Assembly (NCBI GenBank): GCA_905478365.1
Contig: CAJQIK010000120.1
Location: 1 to 38,635 of the forward strand
Direction: 5' to 3'
DNA length: 38,635 nucleotides
Source: an uncultured Burkholderiales Genera incertae sedis bacterium
GTDB taxonomy: Bacteria; Pseudomonadota; Gammaproteobacteria; Burkholderiales; Eutrophovitaceae
In this document: one piece after another, positions 19,024-28,937 of the stretch
How the letters are laid out: every line of letters begins with the position of its first letter
Position numbering within the stretch: position 1 is the first letter of the stretch
Translations under genes and position numbers: made by a program
The notes under the pieces: generated by a model
Seen by the model: only the letters and a program-made list of their open reading frames with translations
Database searches by the model: none
Told to the model about the DNA's origin: nothing

Positions 19024-20211
19024 TTAAATTTGTTTCCATCGTTTTTTGGGAGAGACAAAGACGGAACGATCCACGACTTGTTCATCACTACTCATAAATC
19101 GTCGTCTTTGGAATCGCTCACTCCCGAACAATAGCTCTATTGATAATAAACGCCGTACGAAATCTGCTAGAGGCAATTCCTGGGTCATACCCATGCCACC
19201 ATGAAGCTGGATGGCTTCTTGAGCAACCAGCCGACCAGCTCTATTTGTGAGCGCCTTTGCCGCCGATACCGCCCGAGTACGCTCATGTGAGTTTTCACTC
19301 CAAGCTTTTCCTGCTGCATGGATGACTAGCGACCGAACCTCCTCAATATTGATGAACATATCGACCGCACGATGCTGCAGCACCTGAAACTGAGACAAGG
19401 CTGATCCAAATTGCTTTCTTGTTCGAAGATAATCCATCGTCATTTCGTGAATCACTTCCATAACCCCCAACGCTTCCGCGCATATGACGGCAGTAGCACG
19501 ATCGTTAACACAATCAATGAACGGTTGTGCTTGGTCAATAGTTCCTAATACTGACTCCGGCCCGACTTCAACGCCATTCAACTGAATATCTAAAACTCGA
19601 CTACCATCAATAAGTGGGTACGCTTTACCTCCAATACGGTCATCTAAAGACTCGACTATGAATAAAGTCACACCAACTTTCTCACCGTCTTCTCTTGTCT
19701 TTGCAGAAACAATGAATCGATCCGCCGTAGCACCGCCAAGCACTAATTTTTTCTGCCCTTTAAGAATCCATTTATTACCTTCCTGTGTTGCAGTCGTTTC
19801 AAGTTCAGTTCCGCCCTCGTCGTTCAACTGTTCGGCGTGAGCAAAAGCCAACTTCCCCTCACCCGCAACCAACTCAGGAATAAGTACTTTTTTCTGAAAC
19901 TCAGAACCACAGAGATCAACTAGTCCACCAGCCAAAATAACTGATGAAATATAGGGCTCAAGCACTAAGTGTTTTCCAAGATGCTGCATGATGATCATGG
20001 CTTCAATACCCGCACCACCAAGGCCGCCGCTCTCTTCAGAAAGTGGCACACCGAGAGCACCTAATTCAGCGAGACCAGCCCAAACCTGCTCAGAGTGAGC
20101 CTCTTTTGATTCGATCATTTTTCGTCTGGTCTCTATCGAAAAAGTTTTTTCTAATAGTCGATCTAGACCATCTTTGAACATTGACTGTTCATCTGTAAAT
20201 ACAAACCTCAT
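19024..20211 (-). CDS. Acyl-CoA dehydrogenase family protein, PimD-like (small/beta-type subunit)
   Basis: LGALGVPLSEESGGLGGAGIEAMIIMQHLGKHLVLEPYISSVILAGGLV, QFQVLQHRAVDMFINIEE, AIQLHGGMGMTQELPLADFVRRL; no canonical EGT near C-terminus. Confidence 0.9.
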   Translation of the reverse strand: MRFVFTDEQSMFKDGLDRLLEKTFSIETRRKMIESKEAHSEQVWAGLAELGALGVPLSEESGGLGGAGIEAMIIMQHLGKHLVLEPYISSVILAGGLVDLCGSEFQKKVLIPELVAGEGKLAFAHAEQLNDEGGTELETTATQEGNKWILKGQKKLVLGGATADRFIVSAKTREDGEKVGVTLFIVESLDDRIGGKAYPLIDGSRVLDIQLNGVEVGPESVLGTIDQAQPFIDCVNDRATAVICAEALGVMEVIHEMTMDYLRTRKQFGSALSQFQVLQHRAVDMFINIEEVRSLVIHAAGKAWSENSHERTRAVSAAKALTNRAGRLVAQEAIQLHGGMGMTQELPLADFVRRLLSIELLFGSERFQRRRFMSSDEQVVDRSVFVSPKKRWKQI

Positions 20212-20268
20212 GTGCCTACCCCAAATTAATTATGGTTGAACGACAAACGCAGCAAATGCAAAGGCACA

Positions 20269-21465
20269 TCAGAGTCCTAGAACCCGTTGCGCAATAATAT
20301 TCCGCTGTATTTCGTTAGTGCCCCCGTAAATAGAGGTCTTACGATGATTCAGATATCGTGCCGCGAGCGGCGCCGCATGAATTGCTCCCGGCGTCTCTCC
20401 CATCCAGCTATCTCCCCAGGCCATAGGCAGATGCGGCAGCGCCGACTGTCCAACCACTTCAAGTTGAAGCTCGGTAAGCCTTTGTTGAATTTCAGTCCCG
20501 CGAATTTTCAAAATCGAAGCCTCAGGGCCAGGTTCGCCGCCAGACGCTTCTCCAGAGGCCACCCTCAACACAGTCATCTCCAGAGCTAGCAGATCGATCT
20601 CCAACTCAGCAATACGATCCATGAACACGGGATCTTCTTTCGCTGGCTTACCGTGGAACTTGTGTACCGTCGCAAGGTGTTTGAGGTAAACGAGCTCTCT
20701 CCTTGAGACACCCACCCCGGCAATTGCTGTTCGTTCGTGAGACAGCAAAAATTTAGCAATGGACCAGCCCTTCCCCTCTTCTCCCACTAAATTTTCTGCG
20801 GGGACCTCAACGTCTTGAAACCAAACTTCATTAACTTCATGTTCACCATCAAGGGTTACTATTGGTCGGACCTCAATACCTGGTGTATTCATATCGCACA
20901 AAAGCAACGAAATGCCCTCCTGCTTACGCGCGCCTGAACTAGTTCGCACCAAACAAAAAATCATGTCTGCCCATTGCGCATGTGTCGTCCACGTTTTCTG
21001 TCCATTCACGATATAGCTGCTACCTTTTCGTTCGGCACGCGTGTTTAACGATGCTAAGTCCGATCCTGAGCCCGGCTCGGAATAACCTTGGCACCACCAA
21101 TTTTCTCCAGAGAGAATTTTCGGCAAATATGTGCTCTGTTGCGTCTCTGTTCCATACGCCACTAAAACTGGTCCAATCATGCCCAAGCCAAATGGCGATA
21201 ACCGTGGTGCCCCTAGGGCTGCTGATTCCACATCAAAGATATGTTGATAAACAGAATTCCATCCACAACCACCGAACCTATCCGGCCAATTAGGTGCTAT
21301 CCATCCTTTTTGGTAGAGCGCAACGTGCCATCGCTGCACATCGTCTTTATCAAGACGTTTATGCTCCAACACTTTACGCGACACGTCGCCGGGTAGGTGC
21401 TGAGAGACAAAATCCCGTACTTCTTCAGAGAATTTGATTTCTTGCTCGCTAAAATTGATATCCAT
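20269..21465 (-). CDS. Acyl-CoA dehydrogenase family protein, PimC-like (large/alpha-type subunit)
   Basis: MDINFSEQEIKFSEEVRDFV start (ORF track starts upstream at 21516), WWCQGYSEPGSGSDLASL, YGGTNEIQRNIIAQRVLGL. Confidence 0.92.
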   Translation of the reverse strand: MDINFSEQEIKFSEEVRDFVSQHLPGDVSRKVLEHKRLDKDDVQRWHVALYQKGWIAPNWPDRFGGCGWNSVYQHIFDVESAALGAPRLSPFGLGMIGPVLVAYGTETQQSTYLPKILSGENWWCQGYSEPGSGSDLASLNTRAERKGSSYIVNGQKTWTTHAQWADMIFCLVRTSSGARKQEGISLLLCDMNTPGIEVRPIVTLDGEHEVNEVWFQDVEVPAENLVGEEGKGWSIAKFLLSHERTAIAGVGVSRRELVYLKHLATVHKFHGKPAKEDPVFMDRIAELEIDLLALEMTVLRVASGEASGGEPGPEASILKIRGTEIQQRLTELQLEVVGQSALPHLPMAWGDSWMGETPGAIHAAPLAARYLNHRKTSIYGGTNEIQRNIIAQRVLGL

Positions 21466-21568
21466 AATGTTGAGTAGAGTTTTAAGGTTATATAAAGTGG
21501 GCTGAGAATACTGCAAAGCGAAAGGCTCTCACAAACCAAACTAGTAATATTGCTGCAGACTCAATGTT

Positions 21569-21585
21569 AAACATTTATGATGTTT
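21569..21585. promoter_or_regulatory. Inverted repeat, possible operator in the divergent promoter region
   Basis: AAACAT-TTATG-ATGTTT, with outer CTCA (21560-21563)/TGAG (21587-21590), between divergent acyl-CoA dehydrogenase and transaminase genes. Confidence 0.35.
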
Positions 21586-21664
21586 CTGAGAATACTAAAT
21601 GATTTTGGATAATCAAACCGACAACGGTAAAGTACGATCATCATTCACCTGAGGAGTGCTAACT

Positions 21665-23008
21665 ATGAACTCAAGAGACGATTTAGCATTAAACGAAATT
21701 AATCAAAGTATAAACATGCGGCCCCTATGGCTGCCCTACACGCCGAACAGGCAATTCAAATCTGCTCCAAGACTTATCGACAAAGCGCATGGCATGCATT
21801 ACGAAACAGTCGAGGGCAGAAAAATACTTGATGGAATTTCAGGGCTTTGGTGTGTTAATGCAGGTCATGGGCGCGAGCCAATCGTTAAAGCAATTCAAAA
21901 ACAGGCAAAAGAATTAGACTACATCACCGCGTTCAATATGGCTCACCCGATGCAGTTCCAGGCGGCTGAGCTCATTGCAAATCTCGCTCCCGAAGGACTG
22001 GATACGGTATTTTTCACGAACTCGGGGTCCGAGGCCATTGATACTGCGCTCAAAATTGCTCTCGGGTATCATCGGGCTCGCGGCGAACATAGACACCGTC
22101 TCGTGGGTCGTGAGCGAGGCTACCATGGTGTGGGCTTCGGAGGCATGTCGGTAGGCGGCATGACGCCAAACCGCAAAGTCTTCAGTCCCGCGCTCCTCCC
22201 TGGCGTTGATCACCTGCCACACACACACAATCTTGGCGAAAATGCGTTCTCAAAAGGACAACCAACTTGGGGCTCACATCTAGCTGACGATCTTGAGCGG
22301 ATCGTAGCGCTTCATGACCAATCAAATATCGCAGCAGTTATCGTGGAACCGGTCGCAGGCTCAACTGGCGTACTCGTGCCTCCAGTTGGGTATCTTCAGA
22401 AGCTGCGTAAGATTTGCGATAAATACGGGATACTTCTTATTTTTGATGAAGTCATCACGGGCTTCGGAAGAACAGGAACCGCGTTTGCTGCGGAGACCTT
22501 CGGCGTTACCCCCGATATGATCACATTTGCAAAAGGCATTACAAATGGAGCTGTGCCTATGGGCGGCGTGATTGTAAGCGAAGACATATACCATGCATTT
22601 CTTAATGGGCCTGAGGAACAAATCGAATTTTTTCATGGGTATACGTATTCAGGGCATCCTCTAGCGAGTGCGGCAGCTATCGCCACGCTCGACATATATA
22701 AAGAAGAAGATTTATTCGAGAAAAGTAAAGAATTAGCGCCTTATTTCGAGGAAGCCTTGCACTCACTTAAAGGCCTAAACCATGTAATCGATATTCGAAA
22801 TTACGGGCTTATGGGCGGAATTGAACTCGATCCAATTCAAGGTTCTCCGGGTAAAAGAGCCTATGATATTTTTGTAAAATGTTATGAAGATGGAGTACTC
22901 GTAAGAGCTGCAGGAGACACGGTTGCCCTTACCCCTTCATTCATTGCGTCAAAAAGTCATATTGATCAGATCGTTGAGACGATTGGTAGAGCACTAAAGG
23001 CGGCATAG
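21665..23008 (+). CDS. Class III aminotransferase, beta-alanine/omega-amino acid:pyruvate transaminase-like
   Basis: MRPLWLPYTPNRQF, DGISGLWCVNAGH, GRERGYHGVGFGGMSVGG, LLIFDEVITGFGRTG, FAKGITNGAVPMG PLP-Lys; GAGGAG ribosome-binding site upstream of ATG at 21665 (the ORF-track ATG at 21656 lies on the RBS). Confidence 0.92.
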   Translation: MNSRDDLALNEINQSINMRPLWLPYTPNRQFKSAPRLIDKAHGMHYETVEGRKILDGISGLWCVNAGHGREPIVKAIQKQAKELDYITAFNMAHPMQFQAAELIANLAPEGLDTVFFTNSGSEAIDTALKIALGYHRARGEHRHRLVGRERGYHGVGFGGMSVGGMTPNRKVFSPALLPGVDHLPHTHNLGENAFSKGQPTWGSHLADDLERIVALHDQSNIAAVIVEPVAGSTGVLVPPVGYLQKLRKICDKYGILLIFDEVITGFGRTGTAFAAETFGVTPDMITFAKGITNGAVPMGGVIVSEDIYHAFLNGPEEQIEFFHGYTYSGHPLASAAAIATLDIYKEEDLFEKSKELAPYFEEALHSLKGLNHVIDIRNYGLMGGIELDPIQGSPGKRAYDIFVKCYEDGVLVRAAGDTVALTPSFIASKSHIDQIVETIGRALKAA

Positions 23009-23078
23009 GAAGACGATACCTTTCAGGCGTTGACACAAAAGTAATAAGTAATTTTCCCGAGCTTTACCTGACTGAGGA

Positions 23079-24566
23079 ATGACTCCTATGAAAATAGTAA
23101 TTGCACAAATGGAGCACGAGACCAATACGTTCTCTCCTGTAGAAACACCGTGGGACTCGTTCGGGCCAGATGGGCCATATATTGGTGTCCAAGCCTATCG
23201 GGCAATGAAAGGGACCAAAACGCCCATAGGGGCTTTTATCGACGCAGCAGAAAAAGTAAACGCTGAAATTATTACGCCTGTAGCGGGTTTTGCTTACCCA
23301 AGTGGTCCAGTTTCCGGAGCGGCCTATGATCAATTTTGCGATCTGATCATTGACGGTGTAAAGCAAGGTTGCGACCTTATCATGCTAGACCTTCATGGGG
23401 CTATGGTTGTAAAAAATAGGACTCTGGACGGCGAAGGTACCTTACTAAAAAAAATTCGTGATGTTGCTCCAAGCGTTCCTATCGCTGTTTCTCTGGACTT
23501 ACATGCGAACGTCACAGCGGCGATGGTCAACAATTCGGACATTATCGTTGGTTACAAAACATATCCTCATATTGACATGTATGAGACAGGCGCTTTAGCT
23601 GGAGAATTATTAATAAAATTGTATCGAGGAGAAATCAAACCGACGATGCGTTGGAATAACATCCCGGTACTTGCACAAACGCTAAAGATGAATACTTCAG
23701 AAGGAGCGATGAAAGACTATGCTGAACGGGCCGCTGATTCTGAGAAGAAAATAAACGTATTGGCCAGCTCTGCGTTTGGTGGCTTTCCTATGGCAGACAT
23801 ACCGGAGGCGGGCATGAGCGCAGTAGTGATTACTAATGACGACGGAGATTTAGCCCAGAATGAATGCAAAGCGATTCTAGAGGTAGCTTGGGCACAGAAA
23901 GAATCCTTTATCTGGTTCGATGAACCTTTAGAGGAAGCTATTCGTCATGCAAAGACGCTGCAGGAAGGACCAATTTTACTTCTTGATCATCCAGACAACT
24001 GTGCCACTGGCGCTACTCAAGACACCATGACGACGCTAAGAGAGGCCTTAAAACAAGGACTCACTGATATTGCTGTGGGACCGATACGCGACCCTGAGGC
24101 AGTTAACGATTTGATTAAAGCTGGAATTGGATCTCATGTCACACTTCCGGTGGGCGGAAAAACGGATATGCCTGCCATTAACAAAAAAGGAGAGCCACTT
24201 GAGTTAACCGGGGTAGTAACGAACATTACCGATGGTGACTATGTGATTACTGGACCCCAATTTACTGGGGTAAAAGCCTCCATGGGACGCACCGTCGTAT
24301 TTGACACTGGAAATGCTGAAATTGTAATTACTGAGAAACTTCAAGAACCTTGGGATCAAGGTGTATTTACAAGTGTTGGAATCGAGCCGTCTACAAAAAA
24401 ATATCTTTTACTTAAATCTCGAATGTATTTTCGTCCAGTTTTCCTACCCATTGCCAAGCATAGCGTTTACTGCGCTGGAGTTGGGGTGGGCTCATCAGAC
24501 TGGACGATGTTCAATTACGAGAAAATACGCAGACCAATTTACCCTTTGGACGATTTCACAGATTAA
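23079..24566 (+). CDS. M81 family metallopeptidase (MlrC/microcystinase C-like)
   Basis: IVIAQMEHETNTFSPVETPW, LIMLDLHGAMV, SLDLHANVTAAMV, GYKTYPHIDMYETG, DHPDNCATGATQDTMTTLREAL. Confidence 0.92.
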   Translation: MTPMKIVIAQMEHETNTFSPVETPWDSFGPDGPYIGVQAYRAMKGTKTPIGAFIDAAEKVNAEIITPVAGFAYPSGPVSGAAYDQFCDLIIDGVKQGCDLIMLDLHGAMVVKNRTLDGEGTLLKKIRDVAPSVPIAVSLDLHANVTAAMVNNSDIIVGYKTYPHIDMYETGALAGELLIKLYRGEIKPTMRWNNIPVLAQTLKMNTSEGAMKDYAERAADSEKKINVLASSAFGGFPMADIPEAGMSAVVITNDDGDLAQNECKAILEVAWAQKESFIWFDEPLEEAIRHAKTLQEGPILLLDHPDNCATGATQDTMTTLREALKQGLTDIAVGPIRDPEAVNDLIKAGIGSHVTLPVGGKTDMPAINKKGEPLELTGVVTNITDGDYVITGPQFTGVKASMGRTVVFDTGNAEIVITEKLQEPWDQGVFTSVGIEPSTKKYLLLKSRMYFRPVFLPIAKHSVYCAGVGVGSSDWTMFNYEKIRRPIYPLDDFTD

Positions 24567-24667
24567 ATCGATACACTTTTATCAAACAATCTGTTTTTAA
24601 AAAAAATGTGTGAAAGCAGATACACTATCGACTTGAAAAATCAATATGTATAAAGGTCGAGTGGCAT

Positions 24668-26161
24668 ATGAAACTAATCAATCACTTCGTTAACGGCGAA
24701 CACTTTAAGGGTCAAAACGCTAACACGGTAGAAGTATTCAATCCAGCAACCGGTGATGTCACTGCGGAGGTTGCCCTTGCATCACAACAAGAAACTGAAG
24801 AGGCAATTCGCATTGCGGCAGAGGCACTACCTGCCTGGTCAAAAACGCCGCCCCTAAAACGCGCACGGGTAATGTTCAAATTTAAAGAGCTGTTAGAGGC
24901 GAATCTAGACGCTCTTGCAGCAATGATCACTAGCGAACATGGAAAAGTCCTATCAGACGCCAAAGGCGAAATTGCAAGAGGATTAGAGGTGGTTGAATTT
25001 GCCTGCGGAATCCCACAGCTACTGAAGGGGGACTACACCGAACAAGTTGGAACGGGCATCGACAGCTATTCTGTTCGCCAGCCACTGGGAGTATGTGCTG
25101 GAATTACACCATTTAATTTTCCAGTTATGGTCCCAATGTGGATGTTTCCTATGGCAATTGCCTGTGGCAACACATTCGTTTTAAAACCGTCAGAAAAAGA
25201 TCCGTCCGCAAGTATTTTTATGGCTGAATTGCTAAAAGAGGCTGGGCTTCCTAATGGTGTTTTTAACGTAATTCAAGGTGATAAAACGGCTGTAGATACG
25301 CTACTGAGTGACCCAAGAGTTTCAGCGGTCAGCTTTGTTGGATCTACCCCGATTGCCGAGTACGTATACAGAACTGGGACACACCACGGGAAACGAGTGC
25401 AAGCACTCGGTGGAGCGAAAAATCATCTCGTTGTTATGCCTGATGCAGATTTAGATCAAGCTGTGGATGCCCTGATGGGGGCAGCGTATGGATCCGCAGG
25501 CGAGCGATGTATGGCAATTTCCGTTGGAGTCGTAGTTGGGGATATTGCTGACAAATTAGTCGAAAAACTCATAGCGCGAATCTCTGAGTTGAAGGTAGGT
25601 AATGGCATGTTTAACGAACCCGACATGGGACCGCTAGTCACGAATGCTCACCTGGAAAAAGTAAAAGGCTACATTGAAACTGGCATCAAAGAGGGCGCTA
25701 CGTTAAAGGCAGATGGGAGAGATACCACTGTAGCTGAACACAAAAACGGTTTTTTCCTTGGGGGATGTCTTTTTGATCACGTCACCCCTGATATGACAAT
25801 CTACAAAGAGGAAATATTTGGACCAGTATTATCCATCGTTAGAGTGGATGATTTCGACACAGCGGTAAAACTTATTAACGATCATGAATTTGGCAATGGT
25901 GTGTCTTTATTTACGAGAGATGGACATACCGCAAGAGAATTCTCATCGCGTATTCAAGTCGGTATGGTTGGAGTTAACATTCCCATTCCCGTACCTGTAG
26001 CTTTTCATAGCTTTGGCGGTTGGAAGCGATCATTATTCGGTGATCACTATGCCTACGGGCCAGAAGGCGTTCGATTCTATACGCACCTCAAAACAGTAAC
26101 GACCCGATGGCCAACCGGCAACATAGGCGGCGCTGAATTTACGATGCCGGTAATGAAATAG
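24668..26161 (+). CDS. mmsA: CoA-acylating methylmalonate-semialdehyde dehydrogenase
   Basis: [83 protein letters not shown] (catalytic Cys), [23 protein letters not shown]. Confidence 0.95.
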   Translation: MKLINHFVNGEHFKGQNANTVEVFNPATGDVTAEVALASQQETEEAIRIAAEALPAWSKTPPLKRARVMFKFKELLEANLDALAAMITSEHGKVLSDAKGEIARGLEVVEFACGIPQLLKGDYTEQVGTGIDSYSVRQPLGVCAGITPFNFPVMVPMWMFPMAIACGNTFVLKPSEKDPSASIFMAELLKEAGLPNGVFNVIQGDKTAVDTLLSDPRVSAVSFVGSTPIAEYVYRTGTHHGKRVQALGGAKNHLVVMPDADLDQAVDALMGAAYGSAGERCMAISVGVVVGDIADKLVEKLIARISELKVGNGMFNEPDMGPLVTNAHLEKVKGYIETGIKEGATLKADGRDTTVAEHKNGFFLGGCLFDHVTPDMTIYKEEIFGPVLSIVRVDDFDTAVKLINDHEFGNGVSLFTRDGHTAREFSSRIQVGMVGVNIPIPVPVAFHSFGGWKRSLFGDHYAYGPEGVRFYTHLKTVTTRWPTGNIGGAEFTMPVMK

Positions 26162-26511
26162 ATACCAAAAGAAAATATCAAATCTATCGGTTACATAACT
26201 TAATGACTTGAAGACTTTTTCAAAAAAATCCAGATGCGCTGCTGTGGCGTGCGACGCACTAGTTGCATCATCCTCAGAAATATTAAATGAAATTGTCCGG
26301 AATAAGCACTTTTACTCATTAGCGTATGTGCATCTTTAAGCAAACGTCGATACCGACCTTGTTTGAGAATGATGAAGCATGTGACTAGCAATTCCACCGT
26401 TGAGAAATATCTATCCAATATTTTTGGGTGTCATCTGCTCGAAGCACAAAAATACAACCTAACTGATCTGAAACATAATAAACTCAAACTAACAAAATCA
26501 GAGCGTCTAAA

Positions 26512-27294
26512 ATGACAAAGCAAAGAAACTCAGAGATCTGCGTAATTACAGGCGGGGCAAGCGGTATTGGAGAGGCGTGTGCACGCGAAATGTCAGCAAG
26601 GGGTCTGCACGTGGTCATTGCGGACATCGACCCAAAAGGAGAGGAAGTCGCCAAAAGTATTGGAGGACATTTTTCTTTTCTAGATGTTAGCGAGGACAAA
26701 AATGTTAACGCATGTGCAGCGGCGATAGAAAAAAATCTTGGCCCAGTGAAACACCTTGTTAATTGTGCCGGAGTTCTTCAACCGCCACTATCCCCCGAGA
26801 CACTTCCAATGGACATTTGGGACAATGTCGTCAGCGTTGACCAACGAGGCACATATATAAGTTCAGTAACTTTCGCGAAGTATATGATTAAACGTAAAGA
26901 AGGAACAATCACTAATATTGCATCGATTACGGCGAATCGATCGGTACCGCTACACTCGTATGCACCCGCTAAGGCTGCGGTTGTCGCAATCACGGAATGT
27001 CTCGCAGCAGAGTGGGGTCCACACGGCGTTAGGGTGAATGCAGTATCCCCAGGTCACACATTAACACCAGCCTTGGAGAGCGCAATTAAATCTGGAAAGC
27101 GAGATCCAATCCTTCTGAGTCAGAATGCACTAGGACGTATGGTGGAAGCCGAAGAAGTAGCTAAAGCAGTAGCTTTTTTGATTAGCAATGACGCAGCAGC
27201 TATTACTGGAGTCAATCTTCCCGTGGATTGTGGTTGGTTGGTTTCAACCTCTTGGACAACCTACGGGGGTCTGAGAAAAAATGGTGAATCATGA
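26512..27294 (+). CDS. SDR family oxidoreductase
   Basis: ITGGASGIGEACAREM, NCAGV, NIASITANRSVPLHSYAPAKAAV (YxxxK), GVNLPVDCGW. Confidence 0.9.
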   Translation: MTKQRNSEICVITGGASGIGEACAREMSARGLHVVIADIDPKGEEVAKSIGGHFSFLDVSEDKNVNACAAAIEKNLGPVKHLVNCAGVLQPPLSPETLPMDIWDNVVSVDQRGTYISSVTFAKYMIKRKEGTITNIASITANRSVPLHSYAPAKAAVVAITECLAAEWGPHGVRVNAVSPGHTLTPALESAIKSGKRDPILLSQNALGRMVEAEEVAKAVAFLISNDAAAITGVNLPVDCGWLVSTSWTTYGGLRKNGES

Positions 27295-27315
27295 AATATT
27301 TAGTGGAGTGATTGA

Positions 27316-27711
27316 ATGAGATCCATGATATTTCAATTGCTAATCTGCTTATTCTTTTTGAGTACTAATGTGCTTGCTAATGAGATTGATCTTTCGAAAC
27401 GGAATAGTCTAAAACCAGAGGAAACAATCTACCTTGATCCCAATACAATTTTATTCATAGACGTGCGTACTCAGAAAGAATGGGATAAAGGATATATCAC
27501 TGGCGCAACTCACTTACCCCTAAAAGACTTCAAAGTTAACCTACCGAAAATTATTCCAGATAAAACAATGCCTGTTGTGGTTTATTGTTCACAAGGTGGA
27601 AGAGCCGTCGCAGCAACCAAATACATGAATAACCTTGGATATCATGCTGTACCCGTCATAGATGGTGGCTATCTCCAAATGCTCTATGCTGGCCACAAAC
27701 ATTCAAGATAA
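27316..27711 (+). CDS. Periplasmic rhodanese-like domain protein
   Basis: Signal peptide MRSMIFQLLICLFFLSTNVLA; FIDVRTQKEWDKGYITGATHLPL; active-site loop VVYCSQGGRAVAAT. Confidence 0.88.
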   Translation: MRSMIFQLLICLFFLSTNVLANEIDLSKRNSLKPEETIYLDPNTILFIDVRTQKEWDKGYITGATHLPLKDFKVNLPKIIPDKTMPVVVYCSQGGRAVAATKYMNNLGYHAVPVIDGGYLQMLYAGHKHSR

Positions 27712-27734
27712 ACACTTAATCAAACTCAAATTCG

Positions 27735-28922
27735 TTGGGAAAATTAGGTAATTCAATGCCTCTTATTCGGTTTATATCGGTTGCCGTGCTGTGTCATCTA
27801 GCGTTCGTATCTACTCGTTTTTCGGCATCACTCTACGCAATCGATAAGGGAGCCTCAGCGTTTACGGTTGGTGTAATCTTGTCCTTGTTCTCTGTAATCC
27901 CCGTGCTTATCTCTGTCAGAATTGGTCGATGGATCGATCATGGTGGTCCATTTATTCCCACAACTGTGGGAATTACGTTGACAGGCGTTGGTGCGGCACT
28001 GCCGTTGGTATTTTCCTATGAGGCCGCGGATCTTGCTCCTTTACTCGTATCAGCATCTCTAGTCGGCACTGGCTTTACATTCGCCATTTTATCTATGCAG
28101 CACCATCTGGGAGATATGAGCGCCCCCGAAAAACGTACGATAGTTTTTTCATGGTTCGCCATGGGCGTATCCGTTTCGGGATTCTTTGGTCCTGTTTTAG
28201 GGGGAATCATCATTGATAACTTCTCGCATAGAGCATCATTTACCCTTCCGCTTGCAGTATCACTATGCGCAGCTTTTTTATTATTTATTTCTCAAAAAAA
28301 CAATAAATCAAAATCTAATTTTGCTAGTCCTTCGCAAACAATAAATCCATTCCAATTATTTCGTTATAAAGAATTGAGAGATGTACTTATTATTACTGGG
28401 CTAATTTCCATGTGTTGGGATTTACAAAATTTTGTGATTCCACTCCACGGGTCAAAGATAGGGTTATCCGCATCAAAGATTGGATTCATACTTGGCGCAT
28501 TTGCATTAGCGACATTTGGAATTCGCTTATTGGTGCCGTTATTAACAAAATATGTGACGGAATGGCAACTACTGATTAGTACTCTTCTATGTGCCGCCGT
28601 GTGTTTTTTTATTTTTCCGTTTTTACAAACTTACTTGTTCTTTATATTAATCGCCTTTGCTCTTGGTTTGGGACTAGGCGCAGCACAGCCAACCATCATG
28701 ACACTCGTTCACTCAACTGCACCTCAGGGACGGGTGGCTGAAGCCCTAGGATTAAGACTCACGATTATCCATGGAAGTCAGGTCATACTGCCATTAATTT
28801 TTGGCGCATTTGGCACAGCGTTGGGAACGTCTGCTATATTTTGGGTCGTGTCGGTATTAGCTGCAAGCGGAGTTGTTTTAGCCGTAAAGAAGCAAAAACA
28901 TCTTAGAGCGAAAACTCCTTAA
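27735..28922 (+). CDS. MFS transporter (start may be 27756)
   Basis: About 12 hydrophobic segments; RFSASLYAIDKGASAFTVGVILSLFSVIPVLISVRIGRWIDHGG is an MFS loop 2-3 signature. Confidence 0.9.
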   Translation: MGKLGNSMPLIRFISVAVLCHLAFVSTRFSASLYAIDKGASAFTVGVILSLFSVIPVLISVRIGRWIDHGGPFIPTTVGITLTGVGAALPLVFSYEAADLAPLLVSASLVGTGFTFAILSMQHHLGDMSAPEKRTIVFSWFAMGVSVSGFFGPVLGGIIIDNFSHRASFTLPLAVSLCAAFLLFISQKNNKSKSNFASPSQTINPFQLFRYKELRDVLIITGLISMCWDLQNFVIPLHGSKIGLSASKIGFILGAFALATFGIRLLVPLLTKYVTEWQLLISTLLCAAVCFFIFPFLQTYLFFILIAFALGLGLGAAQPTIMTLVHSTAPQGRVAEALGLRLTIIHGSQVILPLIFGAFGTALGTSAIFWVVSVLAASGVVLAVKKQKHLRAKTP

Positions 28923-28937
28923 AACTTGCATTGACTT

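Noticed and set aside
21466-21539. N-terminal extension of the PimC-like ORF and the 80-aa ORF 21297..21539
   Set aside because: The conserved ACAD N-terminus begins at MDINFSEQEIKF (21465); the upstream part is non-homologous promoter sequence, and the 80-aa ORF is another frame.
26200-26418. 72-aa minus-strand ORF and a second frame (ISEDDATSASHATAAHLDFFEKVF...) in the mmsA-SDR gap
   Set aside because: No consistent start/RBS, frame changes would be needed, and no recognisable family; could be a decayed gene but not supported.
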